A stretch of DNA of 64,000 nucleotides from positions 1 to 64,000 of the forward strand of contig CAJTDD010000013.1 of the NCBI GenBank assembly GCA_910574885.1. The letters are read 5' to 3'. Positions 26,851-35,293 of the stretch are shown piece after piece. The first letter of the stretch is position 1. Each line of letters begins with the position of its first letter. A program made the position numbers and the translations under genes. This DNA comes from Lachnospiraceae bacterium (GTDB taxonomy: Bacteria > Bacillota > Clostridia > Lachnospirales > Lachnospiraceae). The notes below the pieces were generated by a model that saw only the letters and a program-made list of their open reading frames with translations, ran no database searches and had not been told where the DNA came from.

Positions 26851-28032
26851 CTACAAAATCTGATTCTTAGACGCCATGTTGTAGAGCATCTGCGCCTGAG
26901 TTTCAACATCAAAATATTTATGGGCTGTCTGATATGCTTTTTCAGATTTTTCTTTTAACTCTTCTCTGTTCTGCCCTATCCGTTTCAAAACTTGGATAAT
27001 ATCGTCTGCGTTTTTTACGCAATATTCGCACCCATTGAAATATACCCTGTAACTTTTGTGAGGATACACCATAACCGGCGTTCCCACCGCAAGGGAATTA
27101 CACATCGTTACGGACTGCGTCCCTGGCTGCAGATACAAATCGGCCGAAGCAATATACTCCCTAAGTTTATCCGCCGACATCCATCCCAGATACTCTGCTC
27201 TGCTTTCGTTTTGTATATACTGTTTTAGCAATGCTTTGTTATCATCAGGTATGCTTCCAATAATGAGCAGCTTACACTTGATATCCGTCTGCTTCAATGC
27301 CTGAAACAGAAGCGCCGTTCGTTTTGTCTTTGCCATCTTTCCGGAATGGACAAAAAGCAGTATATCGTCTGACAGCCCTAATTCCTGCCGGATTCTATCC
27401 CGTATCTTTTTCTTTTCTTCTTTTCCGATAATCGGAGACGGCAATGGGGAAAAAACTGCACCGGATAAATCAATTCCATACATTTCCCGATAGAACTCTT
27501 TTGTCTCTATGGATATGTAAATAAATTTATCAAAATATCTGAACAGCCTGCGAATCATAAACTTTCCTATACAGAAATGAATGAATCTGGAGCGGCGCGG
27601 ATGGTTTCCGCTTAAACTGTTAAACTTATCTGCATGGGTATCTCCGCAGAGCCGTACCTTGGGATGGCTTCTCCGGTAATTTACAATCTCCCCCAGATTA
27701 TAAAACTGTAGATTGTGAACCATAATCACATCCGGGCATTCTTTTTCTAATGTGTCCCTTACCGATATTGTTTTTCTGTAACGCGTCTGAAATGCATCCG
27801 GTAAAAAGTCATATCGGTTTTTTAAACGAATGATTTTAATGCCTGTTTTTGTATAAGAAACACCAGGCTCTACCTTTTTATCTTTTCCGTCCTGATCCAT
27901 GGTATATTGGTTTGTGAGTATCACGACGTCATGGCCGTCGGCTTTATTTTTTTCTGAAATAATATTTCTATGATACGCCCAATTTTCAGCGTATGCGTCT
28001 ACCATACAGACATGTATGATTTTCACATTCAC
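26851..28032 (-). CDS. Glycosyltransferase, GT4-like
   Basis: GT-B fold protein of 393 residues. The N-terminal half has PDVIMVHNLQFYNLGEIV, and the donor half has LFVHSGKMAKTKRTALLFQAL and ADLYLQPGTQSVTMCNSLAVG, with a modified E-x7-E motif. It should add one sugar to the lipid-linked repeat unit at the inner membrane face. Donor and acceptor are not predictable. The stop lies 19 bases before the WbpA-like start. Confidence 0.82.
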   Translation of the reverse strand: MNVKIIHVCMVDAYAENWAYHRNIISEKNKADGHDVVILTNQYTMDQDGKDKKVEPGVSYTKTGIKIIRLKNRYDFLPDAFQTRYRKTISVRDTLEKECPDVIMVHNLQFYNLGEIVNYRRSHPKVRLCGDTHADKFNSLSGNHPRRSRFIHFCIGKFMIRRLFRYFDKFIYISIETKEFYREMYGIDLSGAVFSPLPSPIIGKEEKKKIRDRIRQELGLSDDILLFVHSGKMAKTKRTALLFQALKQTDIKCKLLIIGSIPDDNKALLKQYIQNESRAEYLGWMSADKLREYIASADLYLQPGTQSVTMCNSLAVGTPVMVYPHKSYRVYFNGCEYCVKNADDIIQVLKRIGQNREELKEKSEKAYQTAHKYFDVETQAQMLYNMASKNQIL

Positions 28033-28057
28033 TCCCCCTGTCTCTTTGAATTACTTT

Positions 28058-29065
28058 TTATCCGGATAGTTTCTTATATCCCCTAAGCAAAGAACCGATG
28101 AAATGGAATCCGAATTTTCCACTTTTCTTTAGCGCTCTGATATATGGGTATCTTCTTTGCGTCATATGGTAAAAATCCTTTGCGCACTTTCGATACAAAG
28201 CATCAAATTCTTTGTACCAGTCGAATGCTTTTTTAACTTTATGGTTCTTTAGATAGATATTGTAATTCTGCCTTGAAAGAATCAAAAGGTTTGTTATAAA
28301 AAATTCCTTTTTCTGAGACGACATGCTTTTCACAGCCGACTTATAATAATCGATAGAATCAAACAAAATGCGCTGCATCATCTTATGATTTTTCAATACG
28401 CTTGCATCGCTCACGCTTTGCGTTTTCTGTCCAACCAGATAATCGTATACCGGGTAATGAAAATAAATTAAAGTATCTATATACGTTACGGGAAACAGCG
28501 CGTACTGCACATCGTCATAGAAACAGTTTTCCGTCACCCTGATATGATTTTCCCGTAAAATACTCGTCTTTATTGTCAGCATATGTATGCTTATCTGCTC
28601 TAACCTGCCCACTACATCGTCAAATGGATAAACCTTCTCTTGCCGTAACTTGGCGGTTATAAGTTTTTTCTTATAATTCCGGGACATATCCATCTTATAA
28701 TATGCGTTGAGGACTGCGTCTACATGGCTGGTTTTCAGATATCCAACCAATCTGACAAGATTCTCTGTCTCCACCCAATCATCCCCATCGATAACCTTGA
28801 AATATTTACCCTCCGCAGTTTCAATTCCTTTATTGATTACAGAACCGTGTCCGCCGTTTTCCTTATTCACAAGGCGGATATATCCCTTGTACTTTTCGCA
28901 GTATTCCTCCAAAACTTCCGGCGTTTTGTCCTTACTCCCGTCATTGATAAATATAATTTCTACATCTTCTGATAATCTTTTATCTAAAAAATATTCTATA
29001 TTCTTTCTGATATATTGTTCCGTATTATATGACGGAACAATGATTGATAATATCTTCATCCCCAA
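28058..29065 (-). CDS. Family 2 glycosyltransferase
   Basis: GT-A enzyme of 335 residues starting MGMKILSIIVPSYNTE. The nucleotide-sugar region shows FINDGSKDKTPEV and the metal motif in VIDGDDWVE. The C-terminal half is basic (RGYKK tail), consistent with peripheral membrane binding. One transferase step of the repeat unit is its likely job. Starts at 29065 or at the third codon are both possible. Confidence 0.87.
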   Translation of the reverse strand: MGMKILSIIVPSYNTEQYIRKNIEYFLDKRLSEDVEIIFINDGSKDKTPEVLEEYCEKYKGYIRLVNKENGGHGSVINKGIETAEGKYFKVIDGDDWVETENLVRLVGYLKTSHVDAVLNAYYKMDMSRNYKKKLITAKLRQEKVYPFDDVVGRLEQISIHMLTIKTSILRENHIRVTENCFYDDVQYALFPVTYIDTLIYFHYPVYDYLVGQKTQSVSDASVLKNHKMMQRILFDSIDYYKSAVKSMSSQKKEFFITNLLILSRQNYNIYLKNHKVKKAFDWYKEFDALYRKCAKDFYHMTQRRYPYIRALKKSGKFGFHFIGSLLRGYKKLSG

Positions 29066-29086
29066 AACCTCTGTGCTTTCTTTTTG

Positions 29087-30211
29087 TTAGCTTATTCTAT
29101 ATGGAAATACGTTCCCGTCTCCGATAATCATGCAAACCAGAATAAAATATGCGATTCCTAATATGCAGACAAGACCTCTTGCGATATGTTTATTCGCTTT
29201 CCCTGAAAAAATCTCCGGTAGATTCCCCAATAACAAAATGATTGGAAACTCAAAATACAGTGTACTCCGTTTGAAAAATGGCGTGGTGAACCCTGTAAAT
29301 CCGATAATCACTGCAAGTGCGTAGAGAACTACAAAAAACATATAACGGTTGTTCAGTTGTTTAATATATTTAATAAATAAGAACAGCACGAGGAGAATCA
29401 ATATCTTCACATATAAGTCCCGGTTCATCCTCATGCTGTTGATGCCAAGATACTCATATTTATTAAAAAAGGTGATAAATCCAGCTATATATTTTATGAT
29501 ATAATTATAGACGTTGATAAAAATCACAAAGCAAAGCAGAATTATCCCTGTAAATTTTTTATTCACTTCTTCTTTCTTATAATCCCATAGGAAGCATGCG
29601 ACGACTGCCAGCAGAGCAGACGCATGGAACAGAACAGCCAGAAAACAAAAAGCGATATATTTCCATATCTTTTTCTGGAATATATACTCCATTCCTGCAA
29701 AAACGATTGCCACTGCGAAAAATTGTCTGACCAAGTTTAACGACATGGGGAATACAAAAAACAGAAAAAACGTATACACGGTCGTCAGGTGATACTCCGA
29801 GTAGTTGTGTACTAACTGCCAAACAATTAACGACAGCGGGATAAAACAAAGCATACCAAAAATAAATTTGTTGCTCCCTATACCGGAAAGCAGCTTCACA
29901 AGGAATTTGAATCCTGGTTCCCACACATCTAAGTATCCACGTGAAAACAGTTGTTTCCATGTACTGCTTCTTACCAAAGTAAAAATATAATCATAATTCC
30001 CATAATCAGTACCTACCTGATAACGCATTCCGGACATCAGGGACGGAATCAATACTGCCATAAACAATCCATAGGTATGGATTGTTTTCTGCTTATAGCG
30101 GTAAAGTGAAAAATGTGCTGACGCAAGCATGAATATACATATATAAAAAAACAAACTCATGATATTTCCCATTTCCCAGATGATCCTTTCTAAGTCAGTA
30201 CCGTTTTTCAA
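29087..30211 (-). CDS. EpsG-type polysaccharide polymerase
   Basis: Integral membrane protein (up to 374 residues) with about ten hydrophobic helices; it contains the EpsG family segment SGMRYQVGTDYGNYDYIF after the second helix. Wzy/EpsG proteins join repeat units on the outer face. The open frame begins with TTG at 30211, overlapping the previous stop. ATGs at 30172 (MGNIMSLFF) and 30160 lie nearer to the first helix and could be the true start. It is the only polymerase candidate in the cluster. Confidence 0.82.
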   Translation of the reverse strand: MKNGTDLERIIWEMGNIMSLFFYICIFMLASAHFSLYRYKQKTIHTYGLFMAVLIPSLMSGMRYQVGTDYGNYDYIFTLVRSSTWKQLFSRGYLDVWEPGFKFLVKLLSGIGSNKFIFGMLCFIPLSLIVWQLVHNYSEYHLTTVYTFFLFFVFPMSLNLVRQFFAVAIVFAGMEYIFQKKIWKYIAFCFLAVLFHASALLAVVACFLWDYKKEEVNKKFTGIILLCFVIFINVYNYIIKYIAGFITFFNKYEYLGINSMRMNRDLYVKILILLVLFLFIKYIKQLNNRYMFFVVLYALAVIIGFTGFTTPFFKRSTLYFEFPIILLLGNLPEIFSGKANKHIARGLVCILGIAYFILVCMIIGDGNVFPYRIS

Positions 30212-31938
30212 ATCCCCTTATATATGGATTGCATAATCTTGCGCACACAGTTTTCATTAAATTTACTGCTGTACTTTTTTAAGTTTGCCGGTTGGATTTC
30301 ATCACAATTTTTTACCTGTTCCAGCAAGGATTTGTATTCTTCTGCCGTTCCCTTTTTGCTCAGATATCCTGTTATTCCACTGATACAGTAATCCTTGATT
30401 CCTCCCGACGCGCTCGTAACGAGAGGCACGCCTGCCGCCATCGCTTCAACTGCCGCTATCCCTAACCCTTCCCGCCTAGAAGGGAAAGCAAAACAATCAG
30501 ACGCCCGCAACAGTTCCGGAATATCCCTTCGGAAGCCAAGAAGCTTTACTTTTCCGGATAATCCAAGTTCTTTTATCAATTTATCCAGCTTCTTTTTCTG
30601 CTCCCCTTTTCCGGCAATGAAATATTTTGTCTTTAAGTCATCCATTTCTTTCAAAGCCCTGATTATAACCTGATGATTCTTGTTGACGTTCAATTCTCCT
30701 ACAGAGAGGATGCAAAAGTCATCCAATCCTACGCCAAGTTCCTCTCGTTTCTTCTGCCGGAGCAAAACAGCCTTTAGATGCTTATACCCCCCCCCCTGAT
30801 ATATTTCTGACATAATATCCTTTAGATTTCTGATATCAAATTTTTTAGCAATTCTTAGATTATTGGCTATGCACTTTTTCCGGAAGTCCTCATCCTCATG
30901 CATTTTCTTGATTGCCAATACCATCTGATCTACATCCGTAGGGTCTATGCAGCATCCTGTAACTTTATCCTTAGTATAATCCTTTATTCCATTTACATCT
31001 GCCGAAATCATGGGCAGTCCCGCCGCCATTGCTTCCAAAGGAGCTATGCCCAAACCTTCCCTTACAGACGGATGTACAAAACAGTCTGCTATCTCGCATA
31101 GCTCGTCGATATCGGAACGAAAGCCTGCAAGTTTTACATGCTCCTTCAGCCCATATACGCTGATAAGCCCATCCAAACTCTCCTGCATTTCACCCCGTCC
31201 GACAACAAGGTAGACAATATTCGCGATTGCTCCCTTTTCCGCCATTTTGTGAAGCGCTTCGATAACAATCTTCTGATTTTTCCGTTCGCTTAGTTCTCCT
31301 ACAGATAGAAGAACAAAATCGTCCTCTTTTAGCCCCAGGGAACGTCGCTTCTGGGATCGATTGATTTGGCAAACCGAAAACTTTCCAATATCTACCCCTA
31401 CCCCCGGAATATAAACCGTCTTTGCCGCATAGAATCTTGTTTTCGCTCTGTGATAATCTTCTTTATTAATTGTAATCAGAACATCTGTCCATCTGCTGAG
31501 GAACTTTTCTATAGGATAAAACAGCAGCCAGTTTTTTAGCGGACCTCCCTCATAAAAATGGAAACCATGAGCCGTATAAATTACTTTTGTATGGGCTGTA
31601 TGTGCCGCTATACGCACAATCGACGATGCAATCGGGGTATGCGTATGGATAAAGTCATACTTCCCTTTTTTCAGAATATTTACCGCTTTTCTGTAGGAAG
31701 AAATATGGCTTTTTATATTGATCGGGTTTCTTGAAAAGTCTAATTGAATGCAGTTTACATCCATGCCTGCCAGTTCTTTTTTTAGCTTCTGCGTTCTTTC
31801 TTTCGGCCACACGGATGTGTCGTTAAAATCACACGCCACATCCACTTTATATCCCATATTCAGGAGCAAACGGATGTTTTCCATATTAAATTGGCCTATC
31901 ATTGATGGCACGGTAGCCGCCATTAATACTCTTTTCAT
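30208..31938 (-). CDS. Fused glycosyltransferase: full GT4 plus extra donor domain, G10 tract
   Basis: Residues 1-380 are a complete GT-B enzyme (MKRVLMAATVPSMIGQF..., THTPIASSIVR, LLSVGELSERKNQ, EGLGIAPLEAMAAG). At residues 381-384 a G10 tract encodes QGGGY. Residues about 385-576 are the second (nucleotide-sugar) half of another GT4 (ILSVGELNVNKNH, EGLGIAAVEAMAAG), with no acceptor half. The extra part looks like the tail of a second, related enzyme joined at the tract. A one-base change in tract length would stop translation soon after a complete transferase, so both forms could be functional. Confidence 0.85.
   Translation of the reverse strand: MKRVLMAATVPSMIGQFNMENIRLLLNMGYKVDVACDFNDTSVWPKERTQKLKKELAGMDVNCIQLDFSRNPINIKSHISSYRKAVNILKKGKYDFIHTHTPIASSIVRIAAHTAHTKVIYTAHGFHFYEGGPLKNWLLFYPIEKFLSRWTDVLITINKEDYHRAKTRFYAAKTVYIPGVGVDIGKFSVCQINRSQKRRSLGLKEDDFVLLSVGELSERKNQKIVIEALHKMAEKGAIANIVYLVVGRGEMQESLDGLISVYGLKEHVKLAGFRSDIDELCEIADCFVHPSVREGLGIAPLEAMAAGLPMISADVNGIKDYTKDKVTGCCIDPTDVDQMVLAIKKMHEDEDFRKKCIANNLRIAKKFDIRNLKDIMSEIYQGGGYKHLKAVLLRQKKREELGVGLDDFCILSVGELNVNKNHQVIIRALKEMDDLKTKYFIAGKGEQKKKLDKLIKELGLSGKVKLLGFRRDIPELLRASDCFAFPSRREGLGIAAVEAMAAGVPLVTSASGGIKDYCISGITGYLSKKGTAEEYKSLLEQVKNCDEIQPANLKKYSSKFNENCVRKIMQSIYKGI
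30787..30796 (-). repeat. G10 homopolymer tract at the glycosyltransferase fusion joint
   Basis: Ten C on the plus strand, ten G in the coding strand, read CAG-GGG-GGG-GGG-TAT. It sits exactly between the complete transferase and the additional domain. It is one of only two homopolymeric G/C runs of this length I found in the window; both are in the glycan operon. Confidence 0.9.
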
Positions 31939-31950
31939 CCAATTTCTCCC

Positions 31951-32610
31951 TCAATCCAAAAATTTTACGGGTCTAGCCGGAACCCCCACTGCGACACACC
32001 GATCGGGAAGATCCCGGATTACCACCGCTCCTGCGCCCACTATGGTATCTCGCCCGATTTTCTTTCCTTGAATGACCTGTGTCCCGGTTCCCAGCTCGGC
32101 TCCCCGCTCTATCCGTACATTCCCCGATACGTTTACGCTTGGGTATAACGTCACAAAATCTTGTATGGAATCGTCATGCCCGACCGTGCAGTCCAGGTTG
32201 ACGATTACATGATTTCCGATAGAAATCCCCACCGTAATAATGGAACCGGCACAGATAATCGTACCTTCTCCTACCGTATTTTCTTCTGATATCATGACGC
32301 TTGGGTCAATCAATGTCGCAAATCTGACATTCTTATATGTCCTCAGTTTTTCCGTCACCTGAATTCTGATTTTCGCAGAACCGATTGCGCAGACTGCCCA
32401 CACTTCTTCCATAATGTTTTCAAAATACTCGCATCCGCCTAATACCGGATATCCTCTTTCTTCATTTCCATGAAACACAGGATTGTCGTCAATAAATCCT
32501 GCAATCTCCCAGCTCGGGGTGTCGGCGTTGATGCGTTCCACAAGCCACGACACTTCTCTTCCAAATCCTCCGGCGCCTATGATGTATAGCTTCTTACTCT
32601 TTGCTCCCAT
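31951..32610 (-). CDS. PglD/NeuD-family sugar O/N-acetyltransferase
   Basis: A 219-residue protein with an N-terminal Rossmann-like domain ([19 protein letters not shown]) and a C-terminal left-handed beta-helix ([59 protein letters not shown]). This is the PglD/NeuD architecture; the catalytic-type His is in VGHDD. Next to PglC- and PglE-like genes, it likely acetylates the amino group of a UDP-4-amino sugar. It overlaps the PglC-like gene by 17 bases. Confidence 0.87.
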   Translation of the reverse strand: MGAKSKKLYIIGAGGFGREVSWLVERINADTPSWEIAGFIDDNPVFHGNEERGYPVLGGCEYFENIMEEVWAVCAIGSAKIRIQVTEKLRTYKNVRFATLIDPSVMISEENTVGEGTIICAGSIITVGISIGNHVIVNLDCTVGHDDSIQDFVTLYPSVNVSGNVRIERGAELGTGTQVIQGKKIGRDTIVGAGAVVIRDLPDRCVAVGVPARPVKFLD

Positions 32611-33238
32611 GAAATTCCTCCATCGTCACAGATGTATCCGAACTGATACCTTCTCTCCTTAACACAGCCGAAATGGTTCTGGCTATGATTTTCCAATCAC
32701 TGACAAACCGTATATGATCCACGTACGCTACATCCAGCTCAAATTTTTTCTCCCATGAGATTGCATTTCTCCCGTTGACCTGCGCATACCCGGTTATTCC
32801 CGGACGGACTTCATGCCGTCTCTTCTGCCGCTCATTGTAAAGCGGAAGATACGCGACAAGCAGCGGTCTTGGTCCTACGATACTCATATCGCCCTTTATA
32901 ATGTTGAAGAGTTCCGGCAATTCATCCAGGCTCGTGGAGCGCAGAAACTTTCCGAATTTAGTAAGCCTTGCGCAATCAGGAAGAAGTTTGCCACAGGAAT
33001 CTTTTTCCTCCGTCATGGTACGGAACTTGTATATGTAGAAAACCTTTCCGCCCAATCCAGGCCTTGCCTGCCTGAATATCACTGGGGTTCCCATCTTACA
33101 GCCCACAAGAACCGCCAGAATCCCAATCAGCGGGCTTAACATAATCAGTGCAGCCACGGCAAGGATAACATCCTGGGGACGTTTTATGTATTTCTCATAG
33201 AATCCAGCCTTATGACCTTGTATCATGATTCCATCCAT
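32594..33238 (-). CDS. Initiating sugar-1-phosphate transferase (PglC-like)
   Basis: Monotopic phosphoglycosyl transferase of 214 residues that loads the first sugar phosphate on undecaprenyl phosphate. One N-terminal re-entrant hydrophobic segment ([24 protein letters not shown]), then KFRTM, the catalytic Asp-Glu motif ([12 protein letters not shown]) and [11 protein letters not shown], and late [15 protein letters not shown]. No long N-terminal membrane domain is present, so it is the small PglC form rather than the WbaP form. It starts the repeat unit. Confidence 0.9.
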   Translation of the reverse strand: MDGIMIQGHKAGFYEKYIKRPQDVILAVAALIMLSPLIGILAVLVGCKMGTPVIFRQARPGLGGKVFYIYKFRTMTEEKDSCGKLLPDCARLTKFGKFLRSTSLDELPELFNIIKGDMSIVGPRPLLVAYLPLYNERQKRRHEVRPGITGYAQVNGRNAISWEKKFELDVAYVDHIRFVSDWKIIARTISAVLRREGISSDTSVTMEEFHGSKE

Positions 33239-33244
33239 TTCTTT

Positions 33245-34381
33245 TTATACAAAACAGTTTTTTATAAGCTCCATAATGATTTCCTGCTCTTGCTCCGTCA
33301 TTTTGATATCGCTTGGAAGGCATAACCCTCTGCAAAAGATATCTTTCCCTACGTCTTCCCCTTCTTCCGCCATAACGAAATCGTAGTTTTCATATACGGG
33401 CTGGAGATGCATGGGTTTCCAGATGGGACGGGATTCCACATGATACTCCTCAAGTTTTTCTCTAATCTTTACCGGAGAGACTTCTATACCCTTATCAATT
33501 AAAATACAGCTAAGCCAGAAATTCGGTTCTGTATATTCCAGGAATGGATTCATGGTCAAAGGGAATCCCTTTAAGCCTTGCTCATATCTTTGGTAGATTT
33601 GTTTTTTTCGTATCCTGTGTTCTTCCAGATAACGCAGCTGCCCTCTTCCGATTCCGGCAAGAATGTTGGACATACGGTAATTGTATCCTAATTCTTTGTG
33701 TTGATACCACGGCACATTTTCACGTGCCTGAGTGGACCAGAACCTTACCTTTCTTGCGGCTTCTTCCTCGTCCGTCAGGAGCATTCCTCCCCCGGATGTA
33801 GTAATAATCTTATTTCCGTTAAAGCTTATGACGTTGTATGCCCCAAACGTTCCGGTCTGCTGTCCTCTGTATGTCGCTCCCAGGGATTCCGCCGCATCTT
33901 CGATGAATACTGCATGGTATTTTCTGCATATATCCCGGAGTTCGGAAAGCTTTGCCGGAGTTCCGTACAGATTTGCTGCAATAACCGCCTTTGCATCCGG
34001 ATATTTTTGAAATGCGCGCTCCAGGGCAGCGGGATCCATGTTCCAGGTATCGCGCTCACTGTCGATAAATACCTGTATACCCTGCTCATAGCTGACTGGA
34101 TTCACGGTGGCGGCGAACGTCAGATCCGAACACAAAACCTTGTCGCCTTTTTTTATTCCTGCTAACTTGACTGCAAGGTGCAGCGCCGCCGTACCTGCCG
34201 ATAATGCTACTGCATGCGTACAGCCTACATAGCTGCAGATTTCCTGCTCCAAACGCTCCAGGTTCTTTCCGACTGTAGATACCCAGTTTGTGTCAAATGC
34301 CTCTTTTACAAATTTTTGCTCGTCCCCGTGCATTGTGGGGGACGCCAGCCATATCTTATTTTTAAATGGTTTTATTGACAT
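33245..34381 (-). CDS. DegT/DnrJ/EryC1 aminotransferase (PglE-like)
   Basis: PLP aminotransferase of 378 residues starting MSIKPFKNKIWLASPTMHGDE. It carries the SAGTAALHLAVKLAG helix, DAAESLGATYRG, and the PLP lysine in SFNGNKIITTSGGGM. With PglC- and PglD-like neighbours, the likely reaction is C4 amination of a UDP-4-keto-6-deoxy sugar (bacillosamine route). The 4,6-dehydratase (PglF) needed before it is not in this window. It overlaps loaP by 10 bases. Confidence 0.88.
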   Translation of the reverse strand: MSIKPFKNKIWLASPTMHGDEQKFVKEAFDTNWVSTVGKNLERLEQEICSYVGCTHAVALSAGTAALHLAVKLAGIKKGDKVLCSDLTFAATVNPVSYEQGIQVFIDSERDTWNMDPAALERAFQKYPDAKAVIAANLYGTPAKLSELRDICRKYHAVFIEDAAESLGATYRGQQTGTFGAYNVISFNGNKIITTSGGGMLLTDEEEAARKVRFWSTQARENVPWYQHKELGYNYRMSNILAGIGRGQLRYLEEHRIRKKQIYQRYEQGLKGFPLTMNPFLEYTEPNFWLSCILIDKGIEVSPVKIREKLEEYHVESRPIWKPMHLQPVYENYDFVMAEEGEDVGKDIFCRGLCLPSDIKMTEQEQEIIMELIKNCFV

Positions 34382-34896
34382 ATCTCCACATCCTTTTCTG
34401 TTATCTCAAGCCCTGCCGTCAGATATGGGAAAATCCGGCTTTCTGGTTCATCGGAATATATTGTCGTTTCCACCTTTGCCAGACGTTTATGCCGGTCTAT
34501 TTTACAAATCCGGCTTTCCATTCCTTTCAGCGGTCCCCGAATAATCTTCGGAATACCTCTGCGGATGATTCCTTCCGACATGTTCAAGTTGTGGCTCTCA
34601 CCACACAACTTTTTCAGAAATATCTCTTCATTTCTTGCCACGGTAAACAGCTTGATTCCCTGCAGGCAGAAGCACGCTTTTATCTCGTCCGCCAAAAGAT
34701 TTTCGTCTTCGCTTTCCAGAAATACATGGGCTGGAAATAAAATGTTTCGTTCCAGATGCCATCTGCCCTCATAGCGGCGCATCCGGTCATAGGTTAAAAT
34801 GAATCCTTTCCTGAGTGAATTGGGGGAAAGGTGTTTATTGCAAATATCCAAAATTTTATATTCTTCCTGCGGCTTGCAGGATATTACGTGCCAAAT
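34372..34896 (-). CDS. loaP: LoaP-like NusG-paralogue antiterminator
   Basis: Specialised NusG relatives of the LoaP type prevent termination in long polysaccharide operons. The conserved blocks FPAHVFLESEDE, NMSEGIIRRGIPKIIRGPLKG and KIDRHKRLAKVET (KOW domain) are visible. The first TTG/ATG-like codon is TTG at 34851, but the conserved N-terminus WHVISCKPQEEYKILDIC lies upstream in the same frame without a stop. The best start is an ATT at 34896, six bases after GAAGGG. That gives 174 residues, the normal size. It heads the operon, and two small hairpins precede it. Confidence 0.8.
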   Translation of the reverse strand: MWHVISCKPQEEYKILDICNKHLSPNSLRKGFILTYDRMRRYEGRWHLERNILFPAHVFLESEDENLLADEIKACFCLQGIKLFTVARNEEIFLKKLCGESHNLNMSEGIIRRGIPKIIRGPLKGMESRICKIDRHKRLAKVETTIYSDEPESRIFPYLTAGLEITEKDVEICQ

Positions 34897-34915
34897 AGTT
34901 ATCCCTTCTTTCGTG

Positions 34916-34944
34916 GAGTAACCTACTCTGCGAAAATATTTTCG
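34916..34944 (-). promoter_or_regulatory. Leader hairpins upstream of loaP
   Basis: GAGTA-ACC-TACTC (34916-34928) and the perfect palindrome CGAAAATATTTTCG (34931-34944) lie side by side in the leader. LoaP proteins are known to act through a small hairpin in the operon leader, so one may be the loading site. This link is inference. Confidence 0.4.
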
Positions 34945-34993
34945 ACGTCTTTCCTGACCGTATATATTTTATTTCATTTTTTGAAAATAGTAC

Positions 34994-35022
34994 TTGCTAT
35001 TTTTTCCCAAAGATGCTATCAT
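34994..35022 (+). promoter_or_regulatory. Promoter of the tRNA pair
   Basis: TTGCTA (34994-34999) and TATCAT (35017-35022) with a 17-base spacer, and TGC directly before the -10. It is 36 bases upstream of tRNA-Pro. Confidence 0.6.
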
Positions 35023-35057
35023 ATAACACGGTTAAAGAATTAACAAGAATATCTCAT

Positions 35058-35132
35058 CGGGGTGTGGCTCAGCTTGGCTAGAGCGCCTGGTTTGGGACCA
35101 GGAGGCCGCAGGTTCAAATCCTGTCACCCCGA
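35058..35132 (+). tRNA. tRNA-Pro (anticodon TGG)
   Basis: The acceptor stem CGGGGTG pairs with CACCCCG, followed by discriminator A. D-stem GCTC/GAGC, anticodon stem CCTGG/CCAGG with loop TTTGGGA, and TTCAAAT T-loop are all in place. CCA is not encoded. Confidence 0.97.
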
Positions 35133-35139
35133 TATCCAT

Positions 35140-35210
35140 GCGGGTGTAGTTCAATGGTAGAACACTAGCCTTCCAAGCTAGATACGTGGGTTCGATTCCC
35201 ATCACCCGCT
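35140..35210 (+). tRNA. tRNA-Gly (anticodon TCC)
   Basis: The acceptor stem GCGGGTG pairs with CACCCGC, with discriminator T. D-stem GTTC/GAAC, anticodon stem CTAGC/GCTAG with loop CTTCCAA, and TTCGATT T-loop are standard. It is 7 bases after tRNA-Pro, so the two are co-transcribed. Confidence 0.97.
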
Positions 35211-35220
35211 TTTTATTTTG

Positions 35221-35256
35221 CGGGAAGCCCTATCCTATCGGGTTTCCCGATTTTTT
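35221..35256 (+). terminator. Terminator of the tRNA transcript
   Basis: CGGGAAGCCC pairs with GGGTTTCCCG (10 bp, one G-T pair) around TATCCTATC, followed by ATTTTTT. It lies 10 bases after tRNA-Gly, upstream of the dehydrogenase gene. Confidence 0.85.
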
Positions 35257-35293
35257 CCCCCAATCCTATTTCACAATTTCAGGAGGTATGATA

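Noticed and set aside
35058-35210. Integration site of a mobile element at the tRNA genes
   Set aside because: No integrase gene, and no repeated tRNA 3' end was found beyond the glycan cluster.
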